Source: Kordia jejudonensis (GTDB lineage: Bacteria > Bacteroidota > Bacteroidia > Flavobacteriales > Flavobacteriaceae). Taken from it: a stretch of 64,000 nucleotides of DNA. How positions within the stretch are numbered: the stretch's first letter is position 1; each line of letters opens with the position of its first letter. The stretch is taken from NCBI RefSeq assembly GCF_001005315.1, contig NZ_LBMG01000019.1, forward strand, positions 1 through 64,000, read 5' to 3'. Below are positions 55,369 through 63,198 of the stretch, one piece after another. A program made the translations under genes and the position numbers. The notes under the pieces were generated by a model, which worked only from the letters and a program-made list of their open reading frames with translations, was not told the DNA's origin and made no database searches.

Positions 55369-56722
55369 TTTTTAAACGCTCTTTTTCAAGTTTCGTCGCC
55401 AAACGTCTTAGGTTTATAGGAATGACCAATACTTTTCGGATTTCGTTTTTTGAGAATGGTTCAATTTCCAAATCGTGCTTCATACGATCTTCCGAATTTG
55501 GATATTTGTTTGTTCCGAGTAAAACTTCTTTTCCGTCATCAAATAACGCTTGCTCTTTAAGGTCGCATTCTTTTATTTTTCGTTGAATGGTGCCTTCTTT
55601 TAATTGTTTCAAGAATCCACCAGAAGCTTCAATGTCTTTGAAAAGTGCTAAGGCTTTTTCTGCCAATTGATGTGTAATACTTTCTATGTAATATGAACCT
55701 TCCGTGGGATTGTCCGTTTTGTCAAAATAACTTTCATCTTTTAAGATTCGAAGTTGATTTCGCGCAATACGATCACCAAATTCGTTGGCTTCATGATACA
55801 AAGCATCGTATGGTAAATTGTATACAACATCGGCGCCACCTAAAACTGCACTCATACATTCTGTGGTAGTTCGTAGCAGATTTACATTGTAATCGTACAA
55901 GGTTTTGTTCCGTTTGGAAGGCGAAGCAATGATGATACATTCTTGATTTAAGTTGTATTCTTTTGCCAAAACGTTCCACAATTGGCGCAACGCTCTGAGT
56001 TTGGCAATTTCAAAGAAATAATGTGAGCCAACTGTGACGTTGAATATGAGTTTGTTAGTAATTTTTGATCCGAAATGATTCAGGTATTCATTTGCATGCG
56101 AAAGTGCGTAGGCGAGTTGTTGCACCATACTTGCACCTGCATTTTGATACGTGTCCACATGAATCGTCAACCTAGGCTGAGATGCTTCAAGCTGAAGGAT
56201 CGTTTCAAGTTGTGCATGATCGTTTGTAAGATTTTCGAACCAATTTCCAGTTGCGGCTAGTTGTCCTATGATATCTATTCCAATTGTGATGTTTGCAGCA
56301 TGTGCTTTCGCGAAAGCGGTAATTTTAGAAACATATTCCGAAGACAAAAATTCCATTTCTAGATGAATCGGAATTGCTTGGACATTTACATTTTGTAAAA
56401 GCGTTTCTATGGAAATTTCTTTGTTTGCGATGACTAAAACCAGACTTTCAGCACCACGATTTAGGATATCTTTTATGTTTTTGTTTGCTACTTCTGCATT
56501 GGTAACTCGAATGTGTTGTGCTACTTTCCATTGCGTAGTTTTGGTAGCAATTGGCTGAACAGCACCAAAATTTTCACTGTGGTAAAATGGCGTAATGTCA
56601 ATACCTTCCTGCGTAGCTGTGATCAGTGTATCGTTGTAATCGGCACCTTTTAAGTCTACTTGTATTTTTTGTTTCCATTGTGCAGCAGAAACGTTGTCAA
56701 ACTCGTTGAATAAGTTACTCAT
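55358..56722 (-). CDS. mcmB: Methylmalonyl-CoA mutase, small subunit
   Basis: 454 aa. A mutase-fold protein (WKVAQHIRV, IHVDTYQNAGASMVQQLAYALSHANEYLNHFG, FNVTVGSHYFFEIAKLRALRQLW) without a cobalamin domain, the typical non-catalytic partner of the large subunit. It is shorter than actinobacterial MutA, as usual for Bacteroidetes. Overlaps divIC by 8 nt and the lipoprotein gene by 11 nt, indicating coupled translation. Confidence 0.9.
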   Translation of the reverse strand: MSNLFNEFDNVSAAQWKQKIQVDLKGADYNDTLITATQEGIDITPFYHSENFGAVQPIATKTTQWKVAQHIRVTNAEVANKNIKDILNRGAESLVLVIANKEISIETLLQNVNVQAIPIHLEMEFLSSEYVSKITAFAKAHAANITIGIDIIGQLAATGNWFENLTNDHAQLETILQLEASQPRLTIHVDTYQNAGASMVQQLAYALSHANEYLNHFGSKITNKLIFNVTVGSHYFFEIAKLRALRQLWNVLAKEYNLNQECIIIASPSKRNKTLYDYNVNLLRTTTECMSAVLGGADVVYNLPYDALYHEANEFGDRIARNQLRILKDESYFDKTDNPTEGSYYIESITHQLAEKALALFKDIEASGGFLKQLKEGTIQRKIKECDLKEQALFDDGKEVLLGTNKYPNSEDRMKHDLEIEPFSKNEIRKVLVIPINLRRLATKLEKERLKNEK

Positions 56723-57023
56723 TGTCTTCTAAATTTAGGCTGTCTGCGTACTCGATGATATAAATTTCTTCATTTTCTTTTTTCATGAAATAGCGCTCAC
56801 GTGCAAATTTTTCCAATTCGTCCATGCTAGAGAATTTTTTAATGCTTTGGCGATCTTTTGTGATTTCGCGTTGCAAGTTTGCTTTTTGTTGTTCTAACAG
56901 TTCAATTTGTCGATTGAGTTCTTTGTGTGTAGAAAACCACGAATTTGCATCTAAAAACAGCATCCACACGATAAATATCGCTGAAATGATGATGTATATG
57001 TTTTTGAACTTGTTGAGATTCAT
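56715..57023 (-). CDS. DivIC/FtsB-family septum formation initiator
   Basis: 102 aa. One N-terminal membrane helix (IYIIISAIFIVWMLFLD) followed by a coiled coil (LNRQIELLEQQKANLQREITKDRQ) and the family end KFARERYFMKKENEEIYII. It should join FtsL/FtsQ in the divisome. It overlaps mcmB by 8 nt, a frequent Bacteroidetes arrangement linking udk, divIC and the mutase genes. Confidence 0.9.
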   Translation of the reverse strand: MNLNKFKNIYIIISAIFIVWMLFLDANSWFSTHKELNRQIELLEQQKANLQREITKDRQSIKKFSSMDELEKFARERYFMKKENEEIYIIEYADSLNLEDNE

Positions 57024-57073
57024 GAGGTTTGCAATTGCGCCGCACTAAAAAATGCTATGTAAATGTACTAAAA

Positions 57074-57682
57074 TTAGGCTAATCGTTCGCTAATAATTGT
57101 TCTAACAATGTCTACGGCAACCGTATTGTAGCGATTATTTGGAATGATGATATCGGCAAATTCTTTTGTAGGCTCAATAAATTGCTCGTGCATTGGTTTT
57201 AATGTTGTTTGGTAACGCACTAAAACTTCGTTGATATCGCGTCCGCGTTGGGTAATATCGCGTTTTATTCTTCGGATGAGTCGTTCGTCAGAATCTGCAT
57301 GTACAAATATTTTGATGTCGAACATTTTACGAAGTTCAGGATTTGTCAAAATTAGAATTCCTTCGACAATGATAACTTTTCGTGGTAATGTGTGAATTGT
57401 GTCGCCTGTACGGTTGTGTTTTACGAACGAATATACAGGTTGATCGATGGCATTTCCTTTCTTTAATTCGGTCAAATGTTCACAGATTAAGTCAAAATCA
57501 ATAGATCGTGGATGATCGAAATTTATTTTCGTTCGTTGTTCGTAATCTAAGTGTGAAGTATCATTATAGTAGGAATCTTGCGAAATGATTCCAACTTCAT
57601 TTTCGGGTAATTGTTTTATGATTTCGTTAACTACGGTTGTTTTTCCACTTCCTGTTCCGCCGCCAATACCAATAATGAGCAT
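57074..57682 (-). CDS. udk: Uridine kinase
   Basis: 202 aa. P-loop GIGGGTGSGKTTV (residues 5-17); then SQDSYYND, FDHPRSIDFDLI and IIVEGILIL, with RLIRRIKRDITQRGRD. Phosphorylates uridine and cytidine for pyrimidine salvage. It is the first gene of the divIC/mutase operon, 50 bp upstream of divIC. Length is standard. Confidence 0.95.
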   Translation of the reverse strand: MLIIGIGGGTGSGKTTVVNEIIKQLPENEVGIISQDSYYNDTSHLDYEQRTKINFDHPRSIDFDLICEHLTELKKGNAIDQPVYSFVKHNRTGDTIHTLPRKVIIVEGILILTNPELRKMFDIKIFVHADSDERLIRRIKRDITQRGRDINEVLVRYQTTLKPMHEQFIEPTKEFADIIIPNNRYNTVAVDIVRTIISERLA

Positions 57683-57935
57683 ATGTTATTTAGTTTTTTA
57701 GATGCTACAAAATTAAGTAAATTATTCATTTAATTTAGATAAAAGCGTTGAGATCACTACAAGATATTCTACAGCTATGAAATTGGTTGAAATTTTCTTT
57801 TTTCGAGGTTCTTTTTTTTAGAAGTAGGAATGATTTAAGAAGTGTTTTTATTGGCGATGTAAGTTCTTGAATCGCTATGCGCTTGCAATTCATTTTACAG
57901 TAGTTATTTGGGGAGAATTAAGTATACGGCATAAA

Positions 57936-57962
57936 AAAAGTCTTGCAGAAAGCAAGACTTTT
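57936..57962 (-). terminator. Terminator of the tRNA-Pro transcript
   Basis: AAAAGTCTTGC (57936-57946) and GCAAGACTTTT (57952-57962) form an 11-bp perfect stem with an AGAAA loop, with T residues beyond on the minus strand. It lies 6 bp past the tRNA 3' end. Confidence 0.9.
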
Positions 57963-57968
57963 AAGTTG

Positions 57969-58043
57969 TCGGGGTGGCAGGATTCGAACCTGCGACCTCC
58001 GCGTCCCAAACGCGGCGCGATAACCGGGCTACGCTACACCCCG
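57969..58043 (-). tRNA. tRNA-Pro (UGG)
   Basis: The minus strand folds as a standard tRNA: acceptor CGGGGTG/CACCCCG, anticodon arm CCGCG-TTTGGGA-CGCGG with anticodon UGG, T arm containing GGTTCGAATCC. Discriminator base A; CCA is not encoded. A small frame over this region is an artefact. Confidence 0.95.
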
Positions 58044-58434
58044 AAAAGTGTTTTGTAGTTTTATAGACATGATGAATATAGTACTACACCCGAAAATTTG
58101 GATTGCAAATATAAGATTTTTTCAGAAACACAAACACAAAAACTATTTATTTTTAAAATAATTTTGAATTATGTGCGATTGAGTATTCAGCTTGGTTCAA
58201 ATGTAGCGTATTGTATTGCTTTTTTAGAAATACGGACCTTAATTTAACCTAAAATATTGTGCTCTCTTGTTGGCTGTTTTTTGAAACTGAGTAAACTATT
58301 GACAGATAAAGTGAAGTAACGCTTGAAAGAAACGTATCATAGAAACCTGTTTATTTTAGACGAAATCGATTATGTTGATTTCACAATACTAAAAAATCAA
58401 TATCTTAGATCACTTCAAAATTTAAGTATTTGAC
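58044..58434. other. 391-bp gene-free stretch
   Basis: AT-rich spacer between tRNA-Pro and the lipoprotein gene, expected to hold the divergent promoters of both. I see no hairpin, repeat or small coding frame that I would defend. Confidence 0.5.
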
Positions 58435-59325
58435 ATGAAAATAAAATTAGTATTCGTTTGTTTATTTTTTCTAATAATTGCTTGTGGAAATGATAAAAAG
58501 GAAACCGAAACACCAACTGAAACCTCTGAAACTGTTCAAGTGACAACAAAGGTTGAAAGCTCAAAACCTAAAACAGTAGATGAACACATAGCTGAAATCA
58601 AAGAAAATTTTGCTAAAATTGAAAGTCAACAAGCTTCATATACGCTGAAAAGTGACAAAGAAGATATTGGAGGTGGCGTCTTAGAATTGCAAGGATATTT
58701 TAACGGCAATACGCCTGTAAAAATTGTAAAAGGAGCGTTTGGTGAACATGGTTCGGTGAAGACTACATACTATTTTAATGAAAATACATTATTTTTTGTG
58801 TTCCAAGAAAAATTTAGTGAAGCTACTATGCGAGGACCTTTTACAAAAAAAGAAAATCGTTTTTATATTGCTGATGGAAAATTAATTCGAGTATTAGAAA
58901 AAGAACAAACAATTACATCTGGGGATTTTAAGATGGACAATGCTCAAAATATTGACGTTACCGAAGCTTGGAAAAACGAAACTTATGTTGTGGCAAATTT
59001 CACAAAATTGGGTAGAGAAGTCAGTAGTTTATTATTGGAGAAGAGTATAGGTTTGGATAATGGCCGCTGGATAAGTACAGAAGATTCAAATACTGGCGTT
59101 GAAATAAAAGATGGAAAATTTATCATGTTTTATCAAAGTGAGACAATCTCTTCAAATGATGTGTATGATTATAAATTAACAGAACATGAAGGTGTAGAAT
59201 ATTTAACATTAATTGATGAAACTGGAGATAAACTTGAATATTCAATTTTAGAATATACTGATGAAATTTTTGTGATCAGTTATTTGGCGCGTGGAAATCG
59301 ATTAACGTATGAAAAAGAAAAATAA
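58435..59325 (+). CDS. Hypothetical lipoprotein
   Basis: 296 aa. The signal is LVFVCLFFLIIAC (Cys17), followed by a Thr/Glu-rich linker (ETETPTETSETVQVTT). The body is beta-rich (YTLKSDKEDIGGGVLELQGYFNGNTPVKIVKGAFGEHG) with a second domain from about 200. The first domain resembles outer-membrane-lipoprotein-like sheets but no family is recognised. First of three same-strand genes. Confidence 0.65.
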   Translation: MKIKLVFVCLFFLIIACGNDKKETETPTETSETVQVTTKVESSKPKTVDEHIAEIKENFAKIESQQASYTLKSDKEDIGGGVLELQGYFNGNTPVKIVKGAFGEHGSVKTTYYFNENTLFFVFQEKFSEATMRGPFTKKENRFYIADGKLIRVLEKEQTITSGDFKMDNAQNIDVTEAWKNETYVVANFTKLGREVSSLLLEKSIGLDNGRWISTEDSNTGVEIKDGKFIMFYQSETISSNDVYDYKLTEHEGVEYLTLIDETGDKLEYSILEYTDEIFVISYLARGNRLTYEKEK

Positions 59326-59334
59326 TTTAAGTGT

Positions 59335-59808
59335 ATGATTTACAAAAACGAACAATCCATCAAAAAGAATGGAAGTTATTATCATTTAGAAGTTTCGGCT
59401 GAAATTGTAAATCAATTTGAAAAGAAACGTGCTACACGACTGATTTGTACTATTGACGACAAAGTGCGTTTGCAATGTGGTTTGAATCATTCAGGCGATG
59501 GAAATTACTATATTATGCTTGCCAAACGCTACATAAAAGCGTTGGATAAAGACGAACATGATATGGTTTCGTATACGTTGGAAGAAGATCCAAATCCGCT
59601 TGGTGTGGAAATTCCAGAAGTTTTGGAAGCATTTTTAGCACAAGATGAAGATGGAAAACGAATTTTTGATCAATTAACCGACGGACGAAAACGCACCTTG
59701 ATTTTTTCCATACTGCGAATTAAGAATTTTGACAAACAAGTGCAAACCATTCAAGATTTTTTGATAGCTGAGCACGAAAAACAACAAGCCAAAAAAAGAA
59801 AATGGTAA
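59335..59808 (+). CDS. DUF1905 / YdeI-like protein
   Basis: 157 aa. The N-terminal half has DUF1905 features (GSYYHLEVSAEIVNQF, CGLNHSGDGNYYIMLAKRYIKAL); the C-terminal third has EAFLAQDEDGKRIFDQLTDGRKRTLIFSI, typical of YdeI/OmpD-associated 'bacteriocin-protection' domains, with only one such helix set. Cytosolic. Starts 9 bp after the lipoprotein stop. Function is unproven. Confidence 0.75.
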   Translation: MIYKNEQSIKKNGSYYHLEVSAEIVNQFEKKRATRLICTIDDKVRLQCGLNHSGDGNYYIMLAKRYIKALDKDEHDMVSYTLEEDPNPLGVEIPEVLEAFLAQDEDGKRIFDQLTDGRKRTLIFSILRIKNFDKQVQTIQDFLIAEHEKQQAKKRKW

Positions 59809-59838
59809 CTATTTACTACAAAATCGCACTTATAACCT

Positions 59839-60624
59839 ATGATTGAATTCACCGCACGTTACCAACAATTATCCGATAGGGAACTTTTAGAAATATTAGC
59901 AAATGCTTCCAGTTATCAAGCTGCAGCAGTAGCAACTGCCCAACAAGAATTGGCTTCTCGTAAACTTAGTGAAGCGCAAATAGCAACAGTAAACTCAGAG
60001 GTTGAAAGAGAAAAAGAACTCAAAAAAACACAAGCTTTAAGGCGAAAAGAAGAAAACGAAACGTTGAAAAGAGACTTCTTTGCCTTATTCAAAAATGTAA
60101 ATCCTTTTGCGAAAGAATTGGAATTGTATGAAAAGCAAATTCGTTTTATGTGTTGGTTTTATGCGGGAATCGCTTTGTACACTATTGTTACGAACTTTTC
60201 ATTAATGGGTTTCTATATGGATGATATGTTGAAAGGAAAAATCGATGCAGATTTTTTTATTTATGTTGCACATATACTTTCCATCGTTTTGGGTGCAATT
60301 TTATTTTGGAAACGAAAAATGCTAGGCTGGATTTTAATTACCTTTTTTATGGTTACAGGAATTGCAGGCGTTATTGTTTCGTTTATCTATCACGTAATTT
60401 CGCCAACACCACAATATTATACCTTTATTGATGATGTTATGCAGCCATCAAATATTGTAGGAATGTTATTAATTTCAGCATTTTTCTATGGAACTAATAT
60501 GTATGTATTACTGAAAGAAAAGGTAAAAAGCGTTTTTAAGATCGACACTACGATTGCAGTAGTTACCATAACGGCAGCAGCAGCGATACAGGTGGCAATT
60601 TGGATAACACTTTTTGTAGATTAA
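59839..60624 (+). CDS. Hypothetical membrane protein
   Basis: 261 aa. The N-terminal 85 residues are helical and soluble (RYQQLSDRELLEILANASSYQAAAVATAQQELASRKLS); about five membrane helices follow (about 105-260). The first part resembles small helical modules seen in other Flavobacterial membrane proteins. Its end overlaps the convergent TetR gene by 4 bp. Family not recognised. Confidence 0.65.
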   Translation: MIEFTARYQQLSDRELLEILANASSYQAAAVATAQQELASRKLSEAQIATVNSEVEREKELKKTQALRRKEENETLKRDFFALFKNVNPFAKELELYEKQIRFMCWFYAGIALYTIVTNFSLMGFYMDDMLKGKIDADFFIYVAHILSIVLGAILFWKRKMLGWILITFFMVTGIAGVIVSFIYHVISPTPQYYTFIDDVMQPSNIVGMLLISAFFYGTNMYVLLKEKVKSVFKIDTTIAVVTITAAAAIQVAIWITLFVD

Positions 60625-61202
60625 TCTAATAACGTCAATACTGTATCTACAGAAGTTAACAACTCTTCTTCGTTCGGATCTGTTTTTGAAACGACTTTCA
60701 TTCCATTGTAAAATGTATGCAAAATTGAAGCTAAATTTTTTAGGTTTTTCGTTGCCGAAATTTCTCCTGAGTCAACACCAGTTTGAAGAAAATCATGAAA
60801 AGTACATTCCATAAACACTTTATTTTCTTGAATAACGTTTAACATTTCTTCATCATTCGGAACCAATTCTGTAGTCACATTAATAACAAAACAACCTTTG
60901 CGTTCGGTATCGCAAACGGCTTCTGAAATACCATTTTCAAACAATTTTTTAAATCCATTTTTTACACTTTCTTGACTTTCCAAGAATGCTTTTAATTGTG
61001 TTCTGCTTGTCGTTCTATAATGTGCAAAAGCTTTGTCAAACAGTTCTTTTTTTCCACCATACGTATCATAAATACTTGCACGATTGATGCCTAAATAATT
61101 CACTAAATCTTGCATCGATGTTGCGTGAAAACCATTGCGCCAAAAAAGGCACATTGCCTTGTTTAGCGTTTCTTCTTCATTAAATTTTTTAACTCTTGGC
61201 AT
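60621..61202 (-). CDS. TetR-family regulator
   Basis: 193 aa from the ATG at 61202 (MPRVKKFNEEETLNKAMCLFWRNG), the standard TetR start; upstream residues lie over a terminator hairpin. HTH is MQDLVNYLGINRASIYDTYGGKKELF. The C-terminal domain holds two Cys (AVCDTERKGCFV), as in several oxidant- or electrophile-responsive TetR proteins. It is downstream of the SDR gene and likely binds the palindromes at 62064-62110. Confidence 0.88.
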   Translation of the reverse strand: MPRVKKFNEEETLNKAMCLFWRNGFHATSMQDLVNYLGINRASIYDTYGGKKELFDKAFAHYRTTSRTQLKAFLESQESVKNGFKKLFENGISEAVCDTERKGCFVINVTTELVPNDEEMLNVIQENKVFMECTFHDFLQTGVDSGEISATKNLKNLASILHTFYNGMKVVSKTDPNEEELLTSVDTVLTLLD

Positions 61203-61213
61203 ACAAATAAAAA

Positions 61214-61243
61214 TTGTAGAGACGGCAAAAACCATCTCTACAA
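61214..61243 (-). terminator. Hairpin between SDR and tetR genes
   Basis: TTGTAGAGA (61214-61222) and TCTCTACAA (61235-61243) form a 9-bp stem, extendable to 12 with a wobble pair, and a T run follows on the minus strand. It sits in the 71-bp SDR-TetR spacer and may reduce tetR read-through. Confidence 0.75.
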
Positions 61244-61273
61244 AAATACATATATTCTATAAATGAAGTTGCA

Positions 61274-62029
61274 TTAACTCAATAAAGGATTTACATTCAT
61301 TCCGCCATCCACATTATATTCGCTTCCAGTGATAAATGAAGCTTCATCAGAAGCCAAGAAAGCTACTAAGTTTGCAACATCTTGTGGTTGTCCAAATCGT
61401 TTCAATGGGATACGTTCTTGCATTGCTTGTGCAAAACCGTTCAATTGTTCTTCGGGCATTCCAGTTTTTCCAAAAATTGGCGTTTCAACAGGTCCAGGAT
61501 TTACAGCATTCACACGAATTTTTCGTGGTGCCAATTCAGTTGCAGCCGTTCGCGTATACGAATTTAACGCAGCTTTTGTTGCAGCATAAATAGCCGTATT
61601 TGGCATTCCTGTGTATGCATTAATAGATGATAAATTGATGATAGACGCGCCATCATTCAAAATGGGTAAAAACTTTTCTGTCGTAAATACAGCACCTTTA
61701 AAGTTGATTCCAAACTGATGATCAAACATTTCTTCTGTGATTTGTCCGACAGGCGCAGGTGCAAAAATTCCAGCATTTACAAACAATACATCTACATTTC
61801 CATGTTTTTCTTTTACTTCATTTACCAAATTATCAATCGCGCTCAGCGAAGTCACATCGGCCACAATTCCTGTAACGTCTAAGTCGTTTGCAGCTTTTTC
61901 AACACGTTCTGCTGATCTTCCTGTGATGACAACTGTTGCACCTTTAGCTTTTAACGTTGCTGCCGAAGCATAACCAATTCCACTATTTCCGCCAGTAACT
62001 ACGGCAACTTTTCCTTGTAATGTATTCAT
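61274..62029 (-). CDS. SDR-family NAD(P)-dependent oxidoreductase
   Basis: 251 aa. TGGNSGIG (residues 13-20) nucleotide loop, NAG in LFVNAGIF, catalytic Ser/Tyr/Lys in NLSSINAYTG and YAATKAAL, and the C-terminal SDR end SFITGSEYNVDGG. GR at 37-38 (VITGRSAERV) suggests NADP. The substrate is a ketone or aldehyde that cannot be predicted. It appears to be regulated by the adjacent TetR protein through palindromes upstream of its ATG. Confidence 0.93.
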   Translation of the reverse strand: MNTLQGKVAVVTGGNSGIGYASAATLKAKGATVVITGRSAERVEKAANDLDVTGIVADVTSLSAIDNLVNEVKEKHGNVDVLFVNAGIFAPAPVGQITEEMFDHQFGINFKGAVFTTEKFLPILNDGASIINLSSINAYTGMPNTAIYAATKAALNSYTRTAATELAPRKIRVNAVNPGPVETPIFGKTGMPEEQLNGFAQAMQERIPLKRFGQPQDVANLVAFLASDEASFITGSEYNVDGGMNVNPLLS

Positions 62030-62063
62030 TTCTATATAATTTTTTATGAGTATTTTTATTTTA

Positions 62064-62110
62064 GAACGATCGTTCCGAATACAAATATATAAATAACAGA
62101 ACGATCATTC
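62064..62110. promoter_or_regulatory. Two palindromic TetR operators
   Basis: GAACGATCGTTC (62064-62075) is a perfect 12-bp palindrome; GAACGATCATTC (62099-62110) is a one-base variant. The centres are 35 bp apart. They lie 35-81 bp upstream of the SDR ATG and 62-108 bp before the divergent gene. The TetR protein two genes away is the natural candidate binder. Confidence 0.7.
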
Positions 62111-62171
62111 CAAATTAAAAATGAATTATTTTTTAATACATTTGAAATAACCAACCAAAAATTACTTCCAA

Positions 62172-62669
62172 ATGCAATCAAACATACAAGGATTGACGCC
62201 GAATAAGTTTGTACAAACATTGACGATTATTTACATGGCATTGTTAAGCGGATTGCTCTTCTTTATGGCTATTGTCTTTTTTCAATTCGATGGCGCAATG
62301 ACACCAACCTTTGACACCAGTGATACATTATTATTAGTATATCCTGTAATTGCTGTTGGCGCCATTTTGGGAAGTCAAACGATATTTAAAAAACTACTTG
62401 CAAGTGCAGAAAGTAAACCGAGTTTAAAAGCAAAACTTGCGAGTTACCAAACGGCTTCAATCATAAAATTTGCAATGATTGAAGGTCCAGCATTTTTTGG
62501 AATTATATTATCTATGATTACAGGAAATACAGCATTTATGGCAATTGCAGGCGTTTTAGTTCTTTTTTTGATGCTACAAAGACCGTCAAAAACGAAGGTT
62601 GAAAGTGATTTGAAACTTCGCGGAGATCATAGAAATCAATTTAATACGTATGATGAGGTTATTGATTAA
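62172..62669 (+). CDS. Hypothetical membrane protein in the TetR divergon
   Basis: 165 aa with four hydrophobic helices (TIIYMALLSGLLFFMAIVFFQF, LLLVYPVIAVGAILGSQTIF, IIKFAMIEGPAFFGIILSM, AFMAIAGVLVLFLMLQ). The last 20 residues are charged and cytosolic. The divergent SDR gene shares its palindromic promoter region. The family is not recognised. It is followed 6 bp later by the MepB gene. Confidence 0.7.
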   Translation: MQSNIQGLTPNKFVQTLTIIYMALLSGLLFFMAIVFFQFDGAMTPTFDTSDTLLLVYPVIAVGAILGSQTIFKKLLASAESKPSLKAKLASYQTASIIKFAMIEGPAFFGIILSMITGNTAFMAIAGVLVLFLMLQRPSKTKVESDLKLRGDHRNQFNTYDEVID

Positions 62670-62675
62670 ATCTTC

Positions 62676-63188
62676 ATGAAAAACCTAAATAAAGAACTTC
62701 CATTTTATGTCGCAAAAGCTAAAAAACGTGTGTATGATGTTTGCGGTTTCGATTTTTTAAATTTTCACGAAAGTGAAGAAAGTAAGGAATATGAAGCCTG
62801 TACATTTCAGTTAGATACTTTTCAAATTATCTCTAGAACGGCAAAAATTACCCCTAAAAAAGTTGGACAGTTTGTCACGATTTGGAAACGAAATTCAGCA
62901 GGAATTACAATGCCTTTTCAGGAAACTGATGCATTTGATTTTATCATCATTAATGTGCAAAAAGATGAAAATTTCGGTCAGTTTGTATTTCCAAAATCGG
63001 TGTTGATTCAAAAACGCATTGTTTCCACAAAAACTAACGATGGAAAACGTGGAATTCGAGTATATCCAGTTTGGGACAAACCCACAAGTACACAAGCCAT
63101 GAAGACACAAATGTGGCAATTGCAGTATTTTTTCCAGATTGATGCAGGAATAGAGTTAGTACATTTTAAATCATTACTTACAATCTAA
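62676..63188 (+). CDS. mepB: MepB-family protein
   Basis: 170 aa, full length for MepB. Signatures are YEACTFQLDTFQIISRTAKITPKKVGQFVTIWKR, DFIIINVQKDENFGQFVFPKSVL and KRGIRVYPVWDKP. In Staphylococcus mepB sits with the mepRA multidrug operon, but its activity is unknown. Here it follows a small membrane protein in a divergon with a TetR/SDR unit. Confidence 0.9.
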   Translation: MKNLNKELPFYVAKAKKRVYDVCGFDFLNFHESEESKEYEACTFQLDTFQIISRTAKITPKKVGQFVTIWKRNSAGITMPFQETDAFDFIIINVQKDENFGQFVFPKSVLIQKRIVSTKTNDGKRGIRVYPVWDKPTSTQAMKTQMWQLQYFFQIDAGIELVHFKSLLTI

Positions 63189-63198
63189 AAAGTAAATA

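Noticed and set aside
57867-58058. 63-codon plus-strand frame across tRNA-Pro
   Set aside because: It is the antisense of a complete tRNA and its terminator.
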